From Bacillus swezeyi (GTDB lineage Bacteria > Bacillota > Bacilli > Bacillales > Bacillaceae), in the NCBI RefSeq assembly GCF_001969815.1, contig NZ_MRBK01000006.1, positions 248,001 to 312,000 on the forward strand: 64,000 nucleotides of DNA. The letters run 5' to 3'. Numbering within the stretch: the first letter of the stretch is position 1; the number at the start of each line of letters is the position of its first letter. Shown here piece by piece: positions 17,440 through 26,411 of this stretch. The translations under genes and the position numbers were made by a program. The notes under the pieces are model-generated. The model saw nothing but the letters and a program-made list of their open reading frames with translations. It searched no databases and had not been told where the DNA came from.

Positions 17440-18090
17440 CTAAGGCATTTTCTCCTGATGGCTTGTTTCCTTATGTTTACTGATCAGATGAGGGTATTTT
17501 CTATAGATCATCAATACAATGATCAGCATGTATACTCCATAGATGCCGAAAGATATCAGCTTATTTTGGCTGAAATTGGCGCCGGCGATCGATATGACGA
17601 GAACATTCGGGATTTTTCCGAGCGTTGAAGCCGTAAAAAAGACCGCCCATCTGACTTTGCTTAAACCGCAGACGATGTTCATGACAACGGAAGGAACGAC
17701 TGGTATCAGCCTGCCTAAAAGCACGGCAGTGAAGGCATTCCGGTTAAAATAAGCTTCATATTCATGTATTCTCGGGTATTTCGTTAATTTCATCCTCGCC
17801 CAATCTCTAAATCCATAACGGGCAAGGAAAAACAGCAGCATCGTGCCGAGCATTGACCCTGACAATGTAATCAATACACCGTTTATGATTCCGAATAAGG
17901 CTCCGTTCAGACCGGCGATAATCGCAAATGGAACGATCGGAAAAAACACGCAGGCCGCCACAAAGAGTACGCTGAACAAAACAGAATAGATGCCTCCCGC
18001 TTTGATCAAGTCAAGCCAGGAATCTTTATGGGTCAATCCAATTGCCATGATGGCGATGACGGCGATCATACTGAACAGCTTTTTCATCAT
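17440..18090 (-). CDS. TVP38/TMEM64 (DedA-like, SNARE-associated) membrane protein
   Basis: 216 residues, about five to six membrane segments. The VTT-domain core is visible: PFAIIAGLNGALFGIINGVL followed by SGSMLGTMLLFFLARYGFRDW, and the re-entrant motif GRLIPVVPSVVMNIVCGLS. Relatives in B. subtilis include YtxB, YdjZ and YhjE, and eukaryotic members are lipid scramblases; a lipid-related role is inference. It is convergent with the YbjQ gene and divergent in function from the serine hydrolase immediately upstream on the same strand (39 bp gap), which could share its transcript. Confidence 0.85.
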   Translation of the reverse strand: MMKKLFSMIAVIAIMAIGLTHKDSWLDLIKAGGIYSVLFSVLFVAACVFFPIVPFAIIAGLNGALFGIINGVLITLSGSMLGTMLLFFLARYGFRDWARMKLTKYPRIHEYEAYFNRNAFTAVLLGRLIPVVPSVVMNIVCGLSKVRWAVFFTASTLGKIPNVLVISIAGANFSQNKLISFGIYGVYMLIIVLMIYRKYPHLISKHKETSHQEKMP

Positions 18091-18128
18091 ACCGCATCCG
18101 CTGCCTTTCTATACATTAATTTCTGAAT

Positions 18129-19145
18129 CTATATTTGTAACAAAGCCTGCTCTAAATAAGCCAAGATCTCGTCTGTTTTTGACAGATTGCAGTTGCTGAG
18201 CATGATGAGGACCTTCTTCTGATCCATGTATCGGTTGATAGAGCTGAAGAACCCGTGAATTTCCCCATCATGCCATATTTTATACTTGTTTTCTTTATTA
18301 ATAAACCATCCATATCCGATCGAATTATTTTGAATGAGCGCCGGAGAAGGGCCTTCAGTTGGAAAAGCAGGCTTCTTCACACAGCTGTAAAGGGCTTCTT
18401 TCAGCGCGCTTTTTGTGACCAGTTTCTCAGTGTAAAGCGCCCTGTCCCATAAATACAAGTCCTCGACAGTCGAGTAGAGGCCGCTTTCTCCATAGCCGTA
18501 TACGTTGGGCGCCTTGATCATTTCCCGATTAAGGCTTAAATATCCAACGGTTGGAGAAATATCTGACGGAGAAGTGAAAAAACCGGAGTTTTTCATCCCT
18601 AAAGGTTCAAATATCAACTTTTGAATGGTGTTCGCATAAGAATCATTCATGACCGTTTCAATGATTTTCGCAAGCAGTATGTATCCAGAATTGCTGTAAT
18701 TAAATCTTTGGCCTGGATTAAATTCGAGCGGCCTATCGATAAAACGGGAGATAAATTGATCCAGCGGCGCTAGTTCCAATTCAATATCGAGCAATTCTTC
18801 CTCTAAAAAATCCGGAATTCCCGAAGTATGGCTTAATAAGTGTTTAATGGTGATCCTGTCTCCATTTGGATAGTTGTTTAAATAGTTTTGAATGGGATCG
18901 GCTGTATTGAGCAGCCCTTTTTCGTGCAGCTGCATGATCGCAATTGCTGTAAACTGCTTTGTCAAGGAAGCGATCTGATGCCGCGAAGCCGGTTCATTTT
19001 TGTGTTTTTCTTTATAATTGGCGTATCCATATCCTTTGGATAAAATTATTCCATTACGGTCTGCCAGCAGGATGCTGCCGTGGAAATGATTTTTGGATGC
19101 CTGTTCCATTAAGTAAGTATCGAGATGTTCATCTGTATGTACCAA
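18129..19145 (-). CDS. serine hydrolase of the beta-lactamase/DD-peptidase (class C) fold
   Basis: About 338 residues. The active-site motifs are SLTK (SxxK) near residue 69 and YSNSGY (YxN) near 158; the third motif appears as HDGE near 302 in place of KTG. No signal peptide is seen, so it may be cytoplasmic. Family members include PBP4*-like esterases and D-aminopeptidases; the substrate is unknown. I favour TTG 19145, ten bases after GAGAGG, which leaves the usual short lead before the fold; ATG 19190 is also in frame. An MEQASKNHFHGSILLADRNG start supports the trimmed version. Confidence 0.82.
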   Translation of the reverse strand: MVHTDEHLDTYLMEQASKNHFHGSILLADRNGIILSKGYGYANYKEKHKNEPASRHQIASLTKQFTAIAIMQLHEKGLLNTADPIQNYLNNYPNGDRITIKHLLSHTSGIPDFLEEELLDIELELAPLDQFISRFIDRPLEFNPGQRFNYSNSGYILLAKIIETVMNDSYANTIQKLIFEPLGMKNSGFFTSPSDISPTVGYLSLNREMIKAPNVYGYGESGLYSTVEDLYLWDRALYTEKLVTKSALKEALYSCVKKPAFPTEGPSPALIQNNSIGYGWFINKENKYKIWHDGEIHGFFSSINRYMDQKKVLIMLSNCNLSKTDEILAYLEQALLQI

Positions 19146-19288
19146 TAAAACCAGTCCTCTCATATCTAGTATTGTTGGATGGAATCGCAAACGATATGTT
19201 GTGAAAGGAATATCGACAAAATAACATTATAAAAATTTTCTTATGTTTACCATCATTTACAGTATAATTTAAACTAAATTTAAAATAA

Positions 19289-19340
19289 GACAAATTTATG
19301 ACATCGGACAGGTCACTAGTTTTCCGGTGTCTTTTTTTAT
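19289..19340 (+). terminator. hairpin followed by T run
   Basis: gacatcgg...ccggtgtc followed by seven T. It stands in the 470-bp gap between the serine hydrolase and the glycosyltransferase, with no obvious gene before it on the plus strand, so it may end a short unannotated transcript or a leader RNA of the downstream gene. No other gene is convincing in 19200-19617. Confidence 0.5.
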
Positions 19341-19617
19341 AGAAAACTATTGAAATATAAGTCTGCTGTATCGAAATGAGGACAAAAGTCAAGGTGCATC
19401 TTAAAGTTAGGGCAAAAGATCTGAGAGTTGTCATGAAGAAAAGGACTATATTAGTATTTTTCAATTTTAGTTTAATTTTAAAAGCTTTTTCCTTTATTAT
19501 CTATAATATGTTCATTAATATGTATGGAAGGGATTACGTAAAAAAGGAGGCCATGTCAAACCGGCAACTCACATGCTTCGAAAATTCCCTGAAAAAATAA
19601 TGGGAGGTTTTTTAAAA

Positions 19618-20811
19618 ATGGAACAAAAACATATCGCTATCTTGAATATCCCGGCTCACGGACATATCAACCCCACGCTTGCTTTAACGGCGAATCTCGT
19701 CAATCGTGGTTACAGGGTGACATACCCGGTAACAGATGAATTTGTTAAGGCGATTGAAGAAACAGGTGCAGAGCCGCTCCGCTACCACTCAACATTAAAT
19801 ATGGATCCCCGCCAAATCAGAGAGCTCATGAAAAATAAAAAAGACATGTCACAAGCTCCGATGATGTTTATGAAAGAGGTTCAAGAAGTGATGCCGCAGT
19901 TTGAAGAGATGTATGAGAATGACAAGCCCGATCTCATCATTTTTGACTTTATGGCGATGACGGGCAAAATGTTGGCGGAAAAGCTTGGAATAAAAGCGGT
20001 TCGGCTGTGCTCGACATATGCGCAAAACGACCATTTCCAATTCAGCGATTTTTCTAAAGAAGACTTTCAGATAGAACTGACGTCTGAACAAGAAGCCGCT
20101 TTGAAAAATGCGAATCTTCCGTCGTTTAGCTTTGAAGACGCATTTAAGCCGGCAAAACTGAACATCGTCTTTATGCCGCGTGCTTTTCAACCCTATGGCG
20201 ATACGTTTGATGAACGGTTCTCTTTTGTCGGACCTTCTCTTGCTAAACGCAAATTTCAAGAAAAAGACACAGAGCTGCTGAACGACAACGGCCGTCCTGT
20301 TATGCTGATTTCGTTGGGGACGGCATTCAATGCCTGGCCAGAGTTTTATCAGATGTGCATTGAGGCGTTTCGCGGTACAAAATGGCAAGTCGTGATGGCG
20401 GTCGGCACCACGATTGATCCTGATCGCTTTGAAGACATACCTGAAAATTTTTCAATTCATCAGCACGTTCCACAGCTTGAAATCCTTGAAAAAGCCCAGC
20501 TGTTTATCACCCACGGGGGAATGAACAGTACAATGGAAGGTTTGAATGCAGGTGTTCCTCTGGTTGCCGTTCCGCAAATGCCTGAACAGGAAATCACTGC
20601 GCGCCGCGTTGAAGAGCTTGGATTAGGAACGCATCTTGAACCTGAAGAAACAACTGTTGCTTCGCTACGGGAAGCCGTTTGCCAAGTAGATGGCGATTTG
20701 GAAGTGATCAAACGGGTAAAAGACATGCAGAAGAACATAAAAGATGCCGGAGGCGCAGAAAGAGCCGCCGATGAAATTGAGGCGTTTTTAGCGCTGGCTG
20801 CTGTAAAGTGA
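19618..20811 (+). CDS. yjiC: UDP-glycosyltransferase, YjiC/MGT type
   Basis: 397 residues with the GT-B fold of family GT1. The N-terminal domain begins HIAILNIPAHGHINPTLALT, with the catalytic His in AHGH. The C-terminal nucleotide-sugar site is ITHGGMNSTMEGLNAGVPLV followed by PQMPEQEITARRVEELGLG. It is closely similar to my memory of B. licheniformis YjiC, which glucosylates flavonoids, phloretin and other small phenolics from UDP-glucose; in the cell it probably detoxifies small aromatic or macrolide compounds. ATG 19618 follows TGGGAGG; the frame opens earlier at 19573 but lacks support. A terminator follows. Confidence 0.9.
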   Translation: MEQKHIAILNIPAHGHINPTLALTANLVNRGYRVTYPVTDEFVKAIEETGAEPLRYHSTLNMDPRQIRELMKNKKDMSQAPMMFMKEVQEVMPQFEEMYENDKPDLIIFDFMAMTGKMLAEKLGIKAVRLCSTYAQNDHFQFSDFSKEDFQIELTSEQEAALKNANLPSFSFEDAFKPAKLNIVFMPRAFQPYGDTFDERFSFVGPSLAKRKFQEKDTELLNDNGRPVMLISLGTAFNAWPEFYQMCIEAFRGTKWQVVMAVGTTIDPDRFEDIPENFSIHQHVPQLEILEKAQLFITHGGMNSTMEGLNAGVPLVAVPQMPEQEITARRVEELGLGTHLEPEETTVASLREAVCQVDGDLEVIKRVKDMQKNIKDAGGAERAADEIEAFLALAAVK

Positions 20812-20827
20812 ATGTTGTAAGAGGCTT

Positions 20828-20863
20828 TAGCCCGGGGAACTGTCAAAGTTCTTCGGGTTTTTT
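20828..20863 (+). terminator. terminator of yjiC
   Basis: agcccggggaact and agttcttcgggt form an imperfect stem followed by six T. Confidence 0.85.
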
Positions 20864-20973
20864 ATATTGAGGAGACAAAGGGAGCTAATAAGTATACAGT
20901 ATCGCGTTTTGAACATACTACCTTCTATTCATAGGTGAATTTTTAAGAACGCAGGTGACTAGGAGGAAGTACA

Positions 20974-22554
20974 ATGGAAAAACGGGGGAATTTCAAAAAA
21001 ACGATTTCACTGTTGGATCTGATCTTGATCGGGATGGGTGCGATATTCGGGTCCGCCTGGCTTTTTGCCGTCAGCAATGTCGCTTCAAAAGCAGGCCCCG
21101 CCGGAAGCTTTTCGTGGATCATCGGAGGCGTGATTATTCTTTTAATCGGACTCGTTTATGCTGAACTCGGCGCTGCTCTGCCCCGTACGGGAGGGATTAT
21201 TCGCTATCCGGTCTATACGCATGGCCATCTTGTCGGATACTTAATTTCATTTATTACGATCGTTGCGTATACGAGTTTGATTTCAATTGAAGTGACGGCG
21301 GTCCGGCAATATGTGGCCTATTGGTTTCCCGGTTTGACGATCGAAGGATCTGAATCACCGACGATCATCGGCTGGCTTTTGCAGTTTGCTTTATTGTGTC
21401 TGTTCTTTTTGCTGAATTATTGGAGTGTGAAAGCATTTGCCAAATCCAATTTGATTATTTCCATTTTTAAATATGTTGTTCCGTTGACCATCATCGTTGT
21501 CCTCATGTTTCATTTTAAGGCGGCGAATTTTGCAGTGGGGGAGTTTTCGCCGTTTGGCTTTGCCGGTGTTCAGGCATCCATATCAACGGGAGGGGTGATG
21601 TTCGCATATCTCGGGCTTCACCCGATTGTTTCGGTTGCCGGAGAAGTTAAAAATCCGCAGCGGAACATCCCGATTGCCTTGATGATTTGCATCATCGTTT
21701 CAGCTTGTATTTATACGATTCTGCAAGTCGTGTTTATCGGGGCGATTCCGACAAATATGCTTGAGGATGGCTGGCGGGCGATTGGAAGGGAATTTTCTCT
21801 GCCGTTTAAAGATATCGCCGTTTTGCTTGGTATGGGCTGGCTTGCAGCTTTGGTTGTGCTGGACGCGATTTTGTCTCCGGGCGGGAACGGAAATATCTTC
21901 ATGAATACGACTTCCCGTTTGGTTTATGCATGGGCGCGGAACGGCACTTTGTTTCATGTATTTACAAAGGTGAATAAGCCGACTGGCATTCCCCGCCCGT
22001 CTTTATGGCTGTCATTTGCGCTCTCCGTTTTCTGGACGCTTCCTTTTCCGTCTTGGGATGCGCTCGTCAATGTGTGTTCGGTTGCCTTGATACTTTCGTA
22101 TGCGATTGCTCCTGTATCAGCAGCGGCTTTAAATCTCAATGCCAAACATTTAAAAAAACCGCTGCGCATTAAAGGAATGGCGGTTATTACGCCGATTTCA
22201 TTCGTTTTTGCCTCATACATTGTCTACTGGTCGGGCTGGAATACGGTGTCATGGCTGCTCGGATCACAGCTGGTGATGTTTGCGATTTACTGGGCCTGTA
22301 AAAAATTTGTTCCGACAGACGATGTTCCGTTCGCTCAGCAGCTTAAATCAAGCTGGTGGCTCGTCGGCTACTACATCATGCTTTTGATTTTGTCTTACCT
22401 CGGGTCTTTCGGAAACGGGTTGGGCCTGTTAGGGACACCGTTTGATCTGATAGTGATCGCCGCGGGCTCAATCGGCATATTTTATTGGGCGAAATATACG
22501 GCCTTGCCAAAAGCCGCTATCGATTATGATGAGAAAAAAGAAGAAACGGTTTAA
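20974..22554 (+). CDS. yveA: APC-superfamily amino acid permease, YveA-like aspartate transporter
   Basis: 526 residues, about 12-14 membrane segments. The N-terminus has the APC entry motif LLDLILIGMGAIFGSAWLFA and the VAGEVKNPQRNIPIAL loop. The whole protein resembles B. subtilis YveA, described as an L-aspartate (and glutamate) proton symporter of the cytoplasmic membrane. ATG 20974 follows AGGAGG. It is separated from yjiC by 160 bp and a terminator, so it has its own promoter. Identity of the substrate rests on the resemblance, not on anything visible in the pocket. Confidence 0.85.
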   Translation: MEKRGNFKKTISLLDLILIGMGAIFGSAWLFAVSNVASKAGPAGSFSWIIGGVIILLIGLVYAELGAALPRTGGIIRYPVYTHGHLVGYLISFITIVAYTSLISIEVTAVRQYVAYWFPGLTIEGSESPTIIGWLLQFALLCLFFLLNYWSVKAFAKSNLIISIFKYVVPLTIIVVLMFHFKAANFAVGEFSPFGFAGVQASISTGGVMFAYLGLHPIVSVAGEVKNPQRNIPIALMICIIVSACIYTILQVVFIGAIPTNMLEDGWRAIGREFSLPFKDIAVLLGMGWLAALVVLDAILSPGGNGNIFMNTTSRLVYAWARNGTLFHVFTKVNKPTGIPRPSLWLSFALSVFWTLPFPSWDALVNVCSVALILSYAIAPVSAAALNLNAKHLKKPLRIKGMAVITPISFVFASYIVYWSGWNTVSWLLGSQLVMFAIYWACKKFVPTDDVPFAQQLKSSWWLVGYYIMLLILSYLGSFGNGLGLLGTPFDLIVIAAGSIGIFYWAKYTALPKAAIDYDEKKEETV

Positions 22555-22561
22555 TGGAGAA

Positions 22562-22620
22562 AGAACCTGCTGTTTACAGGTTCTTTAGGCTGTCGGGGAA
22601 ATCTCGGCAGCCGTTTTTAC
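22562..22620 (+). terminator. two stacked terminators of the permease gene
   Basis: gaacctg/caggttcttt at 22564-22586 and ggctgtcg/cggcagccg followed by ttttt at 22589-22618. Confidence 0.8.
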
Positions 22621-22688
22621 ATTTTAAGTACACTCATATAGAATGAATCAGAAATACAATACCCGGAGCTTGTGAAATAGAAAAGGTG

Positions 22689-22722
22689 AGGGCTTTTCTG
22701 ACAGATGTCAGTACCCTCACTT
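22689..22722 (-). terminator. terminator of the coat-F-like pair
   Basis: gtgaggg and ccctcac enclose an inner ctgaca/tgtcag stem; on the minus strand a pyrimidine-rich tract follows. It lies 45 bp past the stop of the gene at 22767. Confidence 0.7.
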
Positions 22723-22766
22723 TCTCTGGAGAATCTGCTGTAAAATAGGTTCCTTCATGCGTTTTT

Positions 22767-23066
22767 TTAAATTTGAGGCAAATCTTTAGCCGTTTCTGCA
22801 GCTTGTGTATCCAAATGAAGCTGTTCGTCCAAATTGTCCGGATGATAGTAGCCTTTGGATATCATGTAATTCGTGATTTGCTCATGTGTATCAATCGCAT
22901 CATTTAAATACTGTTTCAGTGTTTCCCGCACTTCAGGGGAAGAGGTTTCTGTGATGGCTGTGGCGATGTTTTTAACACCTGTTTTCGCCGTAATCAAAAA
23001 ATCGGTGGCGATGACCTGTTCAGTCATTGCGCCCATTCCCGTCATGTTTTGGATCAATTCATTCAT
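22767..23066 (-). CDS. coat-F domain spore coat protein
   Basis: 99 residues, all-helical ferritin-like coat-F domain: ATDFLITAKTGVKNIATAITE, then LKQYLNDAIDTHEQITNYMISKG and a terminal YYHPDNLDEQL. B. subtilis CotF and its paralogues (YhcQ, YraG, YraF type) are small spore coat proteins. The start ATG 23066 overlaps the stop of the upstream partner by four bases, so the two are translationally coupled and probably made together late in the mother cell. Confidence 0.85.
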   Translation of the reverse strand: MNELIQNMTGMGAMTEQVIATDFLITAKTGVKNIATAITETSSPEVRETLKQYLNDAIDTHEQITNYMISKGYYHPDNLDEQLHLDTQAAETAKDLPQI

Positions 23067-23263
23067 ATTGTTTCACCCCTCATAGACAAAAGGCCCTGTA
23101 AATGCTCAATCTGGTGTTTCGTTTGCGAGGCATCCCGCTCCAATATATCCCGAAGCTCCTGATCCTTCACCAGTCCGGTCATCGTTGAAGACTTTGTCAG
23201 ACAAAGATTTTTAAACATAAGAAGCTCATGGAGCTCCAGTGTCTCATGGATCGCATTGTTCAT
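23063..23263 (-). CDS. small coat-F-like spore protein, partner of the gene at 22767
   Basis: 66 residues: ETLELHELLMFKNLCLTKSSTM then DILERDASQTKHQIEHLQGLL, the helix pair typical of the short YraD/YraE-like halves that accompany coat-F proteins. It probably assembles with its neighbour in the spore coat. AAGGAATG precedes ATG 23263. The 100-bp region upstream holds the promoter; a mother-cell sigma factor site is expected but I could not fix one with confidence. Confidence 0.75.
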   Translation of the reverse strand: MNNAIHETLELHELLMFKNLCLTKSSTMTGLVKDQELRDILERDASQTKHQIEHLQGLLSMRGETI

Positions 23264-23371
23264 AAGTAAACATTCCTTTCAAACATTTTTTTGTTGTTCG
23301 TGATTTATTATCAATATATCTTTTCAGATTATCCGTTTTATCATTTTGTAATTCATTACATTTTTAATGGG

Positions 23372-24631
23372 TTAGACTTTTCTGACGCGAAAGAATTTGG
23401 TCAACAGCCATGTTCCTTGGGGAAAACTCAAGGTTAGCTGCCATACACCTCCGCCGTCAAGGTCATACTCGCGCATAAGCAGCAGTTTTTTTCCAATGCT
23501 TCGCGCGTCTTCAAACCATACGATATGCCTTTTGCCTTGTTCATCTGTATATTTAAAAAATGGGGATTCATATTGTTTTTCGTATTGAATGGGGGCCTGG
23601 TGTTTCATCGCGAGCTGAACAGCATCCTGGTTTGCAATTCCCGGGTAGACGGTCCCGGGCTCGTAAGGAAGCGTCCAGTTATAACCGTAAAGCGGGAAAC
23701 CAAGAATGATCTTTTGCTTTGGGACTTGGCCGAGGGCAAATTGAATGGTTTGCCGCACTTCATTGATCGGTGCAACAGGCCCCGGCTCGCTTGTCCCGTG
23801 GTGCCAATCATAGGTCATGATAAACATCAGATCACTGGCCGAACCGATTCCGCCGTAATCATAACCTTTTAGCCAGGCGATATTTTCGTTTGTTTTTGGC
23901 GGGACGGCAACCGTTAATACATAACCGGACGGCTGAAGGCGCTCTTTCAGCTGCCGCAGAAAACCCGAAAATAAATCTCTGTCTTCTTCCATAATTTGTT
24001 CGAAATCAATATTGACACCTGCGTACCCTTTTCTTGAAATCGTGAGGAAAATATTTTCTATCAGATTTTTTCTGGCGTCAGGCTGATTTAACACTTGGTG
24101 CGCCAGAGAGGGGCTAAAGCCTGTTTCTGTTAAATTGGTGACAGTCATGAGAGGCGGGACCCGGCGCCGCCATGCCGTTTGTACTGCCGTCAGATCATTG
24201 AGCTCGCTTAACGATCCATCGCTTGAAAAATGATATTCAAAAAATGCCAAATAGGTGGCATAGGGAGCAAAATCATTGATCAGTTCCTGATCCAACTGAG
24301 GATTTCTCAATGTGTAATAACCTAAAGCAGTAATCGGTTTTGTCGGCAGTTCAGGAATGGTCATTTTCATACCGGGTCTCATATTGCCAGGTGTTATGGC
24401 CGGGTTTGCCCTTTGCAGGCTTTCTGCGGATACAAATGCCTGACGGGCAATGGAATAAAAACTGTCTCCAGGTTGAACGGTGTATGTATACAGCGGAATG
24501 AGAAGAGCCTGTCCGGGGACAATATTCGTTTCGACCAACCCATTCGCCATTCGGATCTGATCAATCGAAATCCCAAACTTGGCACCGATGACAAACAATG
24601 AATCTCCAGGCTGAACCGTATAAATAAACAA
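23372..24631 (-). CDS. LysM-GH18 spore peptidoglycan hydrolase (SleL/YaaH-like)
   Basis: 419 residues. Two LysM domains (about 2-47 and 49-92; each with a YTVQPGDS core) are followed by a GH18 barrel. The catalytic motif is GVNIDFEQIMEED near residue 208, whose Glu is the proton donor. B. subtilis YaaH and Bacillus SleL are N-acetylglucosaminidases that cut muramic-delta-lactam cortex during germination; YdhD and YvbX are close paralogues. No signal peptide is needed, since such enzymes are deposited in the spore coat by the mother cell. GGAAGTG precedes ATG 24631. Which paralogue this is cannot be settled from the text. Confidence 0.88.
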   Translation of the reverse strand: MFIYTVQPGDSLFVIGAKFGISIDQIRMANGLVETNIVPGQALLIPLYTYTVQPGDSFYSIARQAFVSAESLQRANPAITPGNMRPGMKMTIPELPTKPITALGYYTLRNPQLDQELINDFAPYATYLAFFEYHFSSDGSLSELNDLTAVQTAWRRRVPPLMTVTNLTETGFSPSLAHQVLNQPDARKNLIENIFLTISRKGYAGVNIDFEQIMEEDRDLFSGFLRQLKERLQPSGYVLTVAVPPKTNENIAWLKGYDYGGIGSASDLMFIMTYDWHHGTSEPGPVAPINEVRQTIQFALGQVPKQKIILGFPLYGYNWTLPYEPGTVYPGIANQDAVQLAMKHQAPIQYEKQYESPFFKYTDEQGKRHIVWFEDARSIGKKLLLMREYDLDGGGVWQLTLSFPQGTWLLTKFFRVRKV

Positions 24632-24795
24632 CTGTCACACTTCCTTTATTCCTCTGATTTTGACCGTGGGATCTTACGCTATGTCTATGTCTGGCGCGGA
24701 AAGATCATGCTCTGATTTTTCTGAAGTAGGGGCGTCGGCCGGTCCCTTGAGAGAAACGGGGAATTTTTCTTGACTGTTTTGTCTTCTTCATCTTA

Positions 24796-25041
24796 ATGGA
24801 AGTGATGTGCGAATTGGGAAGGAGCAAAGAATTTGATGCCGCCCTTGCCCTGCGCAAGGAGATGGAGGTATTTGGACAGTATGGCTATGAAGGAGCGTCG
24901 CTTCAGGGTTTACTCAGTCATTTGGGCATAGCACATCAGAGCCTGTATAATACGTTTGGTACAAAGCGGGACTTATTTTTAGTGGCCCTTAAAGGTTGCG
25001 GTTTTCATGCTTGGACTGAACGGTCGTTTCTCCTTTTTTGA
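24796..25041 (+). pseudogene. truncated TetR-family regulator (DNA-binding half only)
   Basis: 81 codons containing a complete TetR helix-turn-helix (REFDAALALRKEMEVFGQYG-like start, SLQGLLSHLGIAHQSLYNTFG recognition helix, TKRDLFLVALKG), then WTERSFLLF and a stop. The ligand-binding domain of about 110 residues is missing. The reading frame ends inside a 12-bp inverted repeat that itself looks like a TetR operator, so the truncation may reflect recombination at such a site. It could still make a DNA-binding fragment. Confidence 0.7.
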
Positions 25042-25051
25042 CCGTTCAGTC
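25014..25051. repeat. perfect 12-bp inverted repeat, operator- or terminator-like
   Basis: gactgaacggtc at 25014-25025 and gaccgttcagtc at 25040-25051, with a 14-base loop rich in T. Each arm resembles the half-palindromic operators of TetR regulators. It sits where the truncated tetR gene ends and 10 bp from the convergent gene at 25061, so a shared terminator is the alternative reading. Confidence 0.6.
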
Positions 25052-25060
25052 TCGAATTTT

Positions 25061-25375
25061 TCAATAAAACTTTTCATTGATCTCCCAAGATTCAACTGTA
25101 CAGTAAGCCGTGTGAGGATCCATTCCCATCCCCATTAAATATGCCATCGCTGCCACTTCTTCCATTGCATGGTGGTAGGAAGTCGCTTGCGCTTCATTTA
25201 GCCCATAATGAACAAAGGGTGCGACTGTGCATAGTGTGACCGGTTTAAGGTGAGGAAATAATGGACATTTGATGTGATGTGCTAAAGCTTCGGACTGCGG
25301 ATATTGCGGAAATTGTACGTTCGGTTGAGGCTGGGGCGCGGGCCCCATCATATGCATATTTTCTTTGTTTTCCAT
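25061..25375 (-). CDS. hypothetical protein, possibly spore-associated
   Basis: 104 residues: a Met/Pro/Gln-rich N-terminus (MHMMGPAPQPQPNVQFPQYP) and a conserved-looking C-terminal part with PLFPHLKPVTLCTVAPFVHYG and AMEEVAAMAYLMGMG. I do not recognise the family. The low-complexity head and location among spore genes suggest a coat protein, which is inference. Start ATG 25375 follows AAAGGA. Confidence 0.6.
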   Translation of the reverse strand: MENKENMHMMGPAPQPQPNVQFPQYPQSEALAHHIKCPLFPHLKPVTLCTVAPFVHYGLNEAQATSYHHAMEEVAAMAYLMGMGMDPHTAYCTVESWEINEKFY

Positions 25376-25539
25376 CACTTTCGTCCTTTCTCGCTAGGAT
25401 TCGTTGTATCGTATGCTCCGCTAATGTCCTGCGTGTTAGACGGGTGTCACGATTTAGGATATTCACCAAGCAAATAAAAGGACATGAAGGCGCAGCATCA
25501 GTAGACTAAAAGAGAAATCAAAGAAGGAGTGTGTTTAAG

Positions 25540-25998
25540 ATGGCCAAACATCATTTTTATTTACAGGCAGACTGGCCTGGAAACAGAAACGGAGTCGGAA
25601 GGATTGAGAGCGGAAATTTAAAAACCAACATATCCATACCGAAGGAAATGGACGGCCCGGGGGCAGGAACAAATCCGGATGAGATGCTGCTTGGCGCGGC
25701 TGCGACATGCTATATCATCACACTTGCTGCCATGATGGAAAGAAGCGGGCTTGAAAAAGAAGAGCTGACGATGGAATCTGAAGCTGTTGTCGATGTGACA
25801 GGGGGCGTATTTACATATGAAAAAATCATTCACAGACCCCTGATCCGCCTGCAAAAAGACGCTTCCGAAAAAGAGGTTCAACTTGCTGAAAAACTGGCTG
25901 AAAAAGCGGAGTCATCATGTATGATCTCAAGGGCTGTTCAAGGAAATGTGGCCATTGAACTTAAGCCTGAGATTATCACTGGAAAGACGATGCGTTAA
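25540..25998 (+). CDS. ymaD: OsmC/Ohr-family peroxiredoxin-like protein
   Basis: 152 residues. The OsmC fold is shown by NPDEMLLGAAATCYIITLAAMM (first catalytic Cys) and AEKAESSCMISRAVQGNV (second Cys), the pair that reduces organic hydroperoxides. Its place before ebr genes and the ymaG-ymaF-miaA block matches B. subtilis ymaD. ATG 25540 follows AAGGAG by ten bases; GTG 25531 is in frame but overlaps the spacing. A terminator shared with ebrB lies just after it. Confidence 0.85.
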   Translation: MAKHHFYLQADWPGNRNGVGRIESGNLKTNISIPKEMDGPGAGTNPDEMLLGAAATCYIITLAAMMERSGLEKEELTMESEAVVDVTGGVFTYEKIIHRPLIRLQKDASEKEVQLAEKLAEKAESSCMISRAVQGNVAIELKPEIITGKTMR

Positions 25999-26005
25999 CC
26001 ATCCT

Positions 26006-26031
26006 CAAACGGTCATTCCCGTGACCGTTTG
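26006..26031. terminator. terminator between ymaD and ebrB
   Basis: aaacggtca and tgaccgttt around ttcccg form a perfect nine-base stem between convergent genes; no long T run, so efficiency is uncertain. Confidence 0.6.
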
Positions 26032-26038
26032 ATCGGCC

Positions 26039-26398
26039 TTACATTTCGATGCTGAGGCTAGGCTCGGTATCCGCCGAGTCAGCATGCTTTGAATTGAGCA
26101 AAAAGACGCCGCCTATGATCAGGATAAGTCCAAACAACGTTTTCATGCTGAATGGTTCATTGAACATAAAATATCCGATAGCCGCCGTCAAGGCAGTCCC
26201 TGTTCCGGCCCATGTCGCATAGGCTGAAGACAAGGACATCGTTTTTAAAGAAAAGCTCAGGAACGTAAAAGACGCCGCAAAGCCTGCCACGACTCCAGCT
26301 GCGGGGCCAGGGGCGCTGAAACCTTCTGAAAGCTTCAGCATCGTACTTCCGAATACTTCTGAAAGAATGGCTGCCGCCAAAAATATAATGCCTTTCAT
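26039..26398 (-). CDS. ebrB: SMR multidrug efflux subunit EbrB
   Basis: 119 residues with four membrane helices and the small-multidrug-resistance signature: the essential Glu in LSEVFGSTMLKLSEGF, and SSAYATWAGTGTALTAAIGY. EbrA and EbrB pair in the cytoplasmic membrane of B. subtilis to export ethidium, acriflavine and other cationic dyes in exchange for protons. It lies 13 bp after ebrA on the same strand, in one operon with the TetR gene. A hydrophilic C-terminal tail (KHADSADTEPSLSIEM) is typical of EbrB. Length is normal. Confidence 0.9.
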   Translation of the reverse strand: MKGIIFLAAAILSEVFGSTMLKLSEGFSAPGPAAGVVAGFAASFTFLSFSLKTMSLSSAYATWAGTGTALTAAIGYFMFNEPFSMKTLFGLILIIGGVFLLNSKHADSADTEPSLSIEM

Positions 26399-26411
26399 GG
26401 GAATCTCCTCC

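Noticed and set aside
19376-19600. Open frame of 74 codons before yjiC
   Set aside because: No Shine-Dalgarno, Lys- and Phe-biased as expected from AT-rich DNA, and it overlaps the yjiC leader; no family recognised.
19849-20388. 179-codon minus-strand frame inside yjiC
   Set aside because: Antisense shadow; basic and aromatic composition is an artefact of the glycosyltransferase codons.
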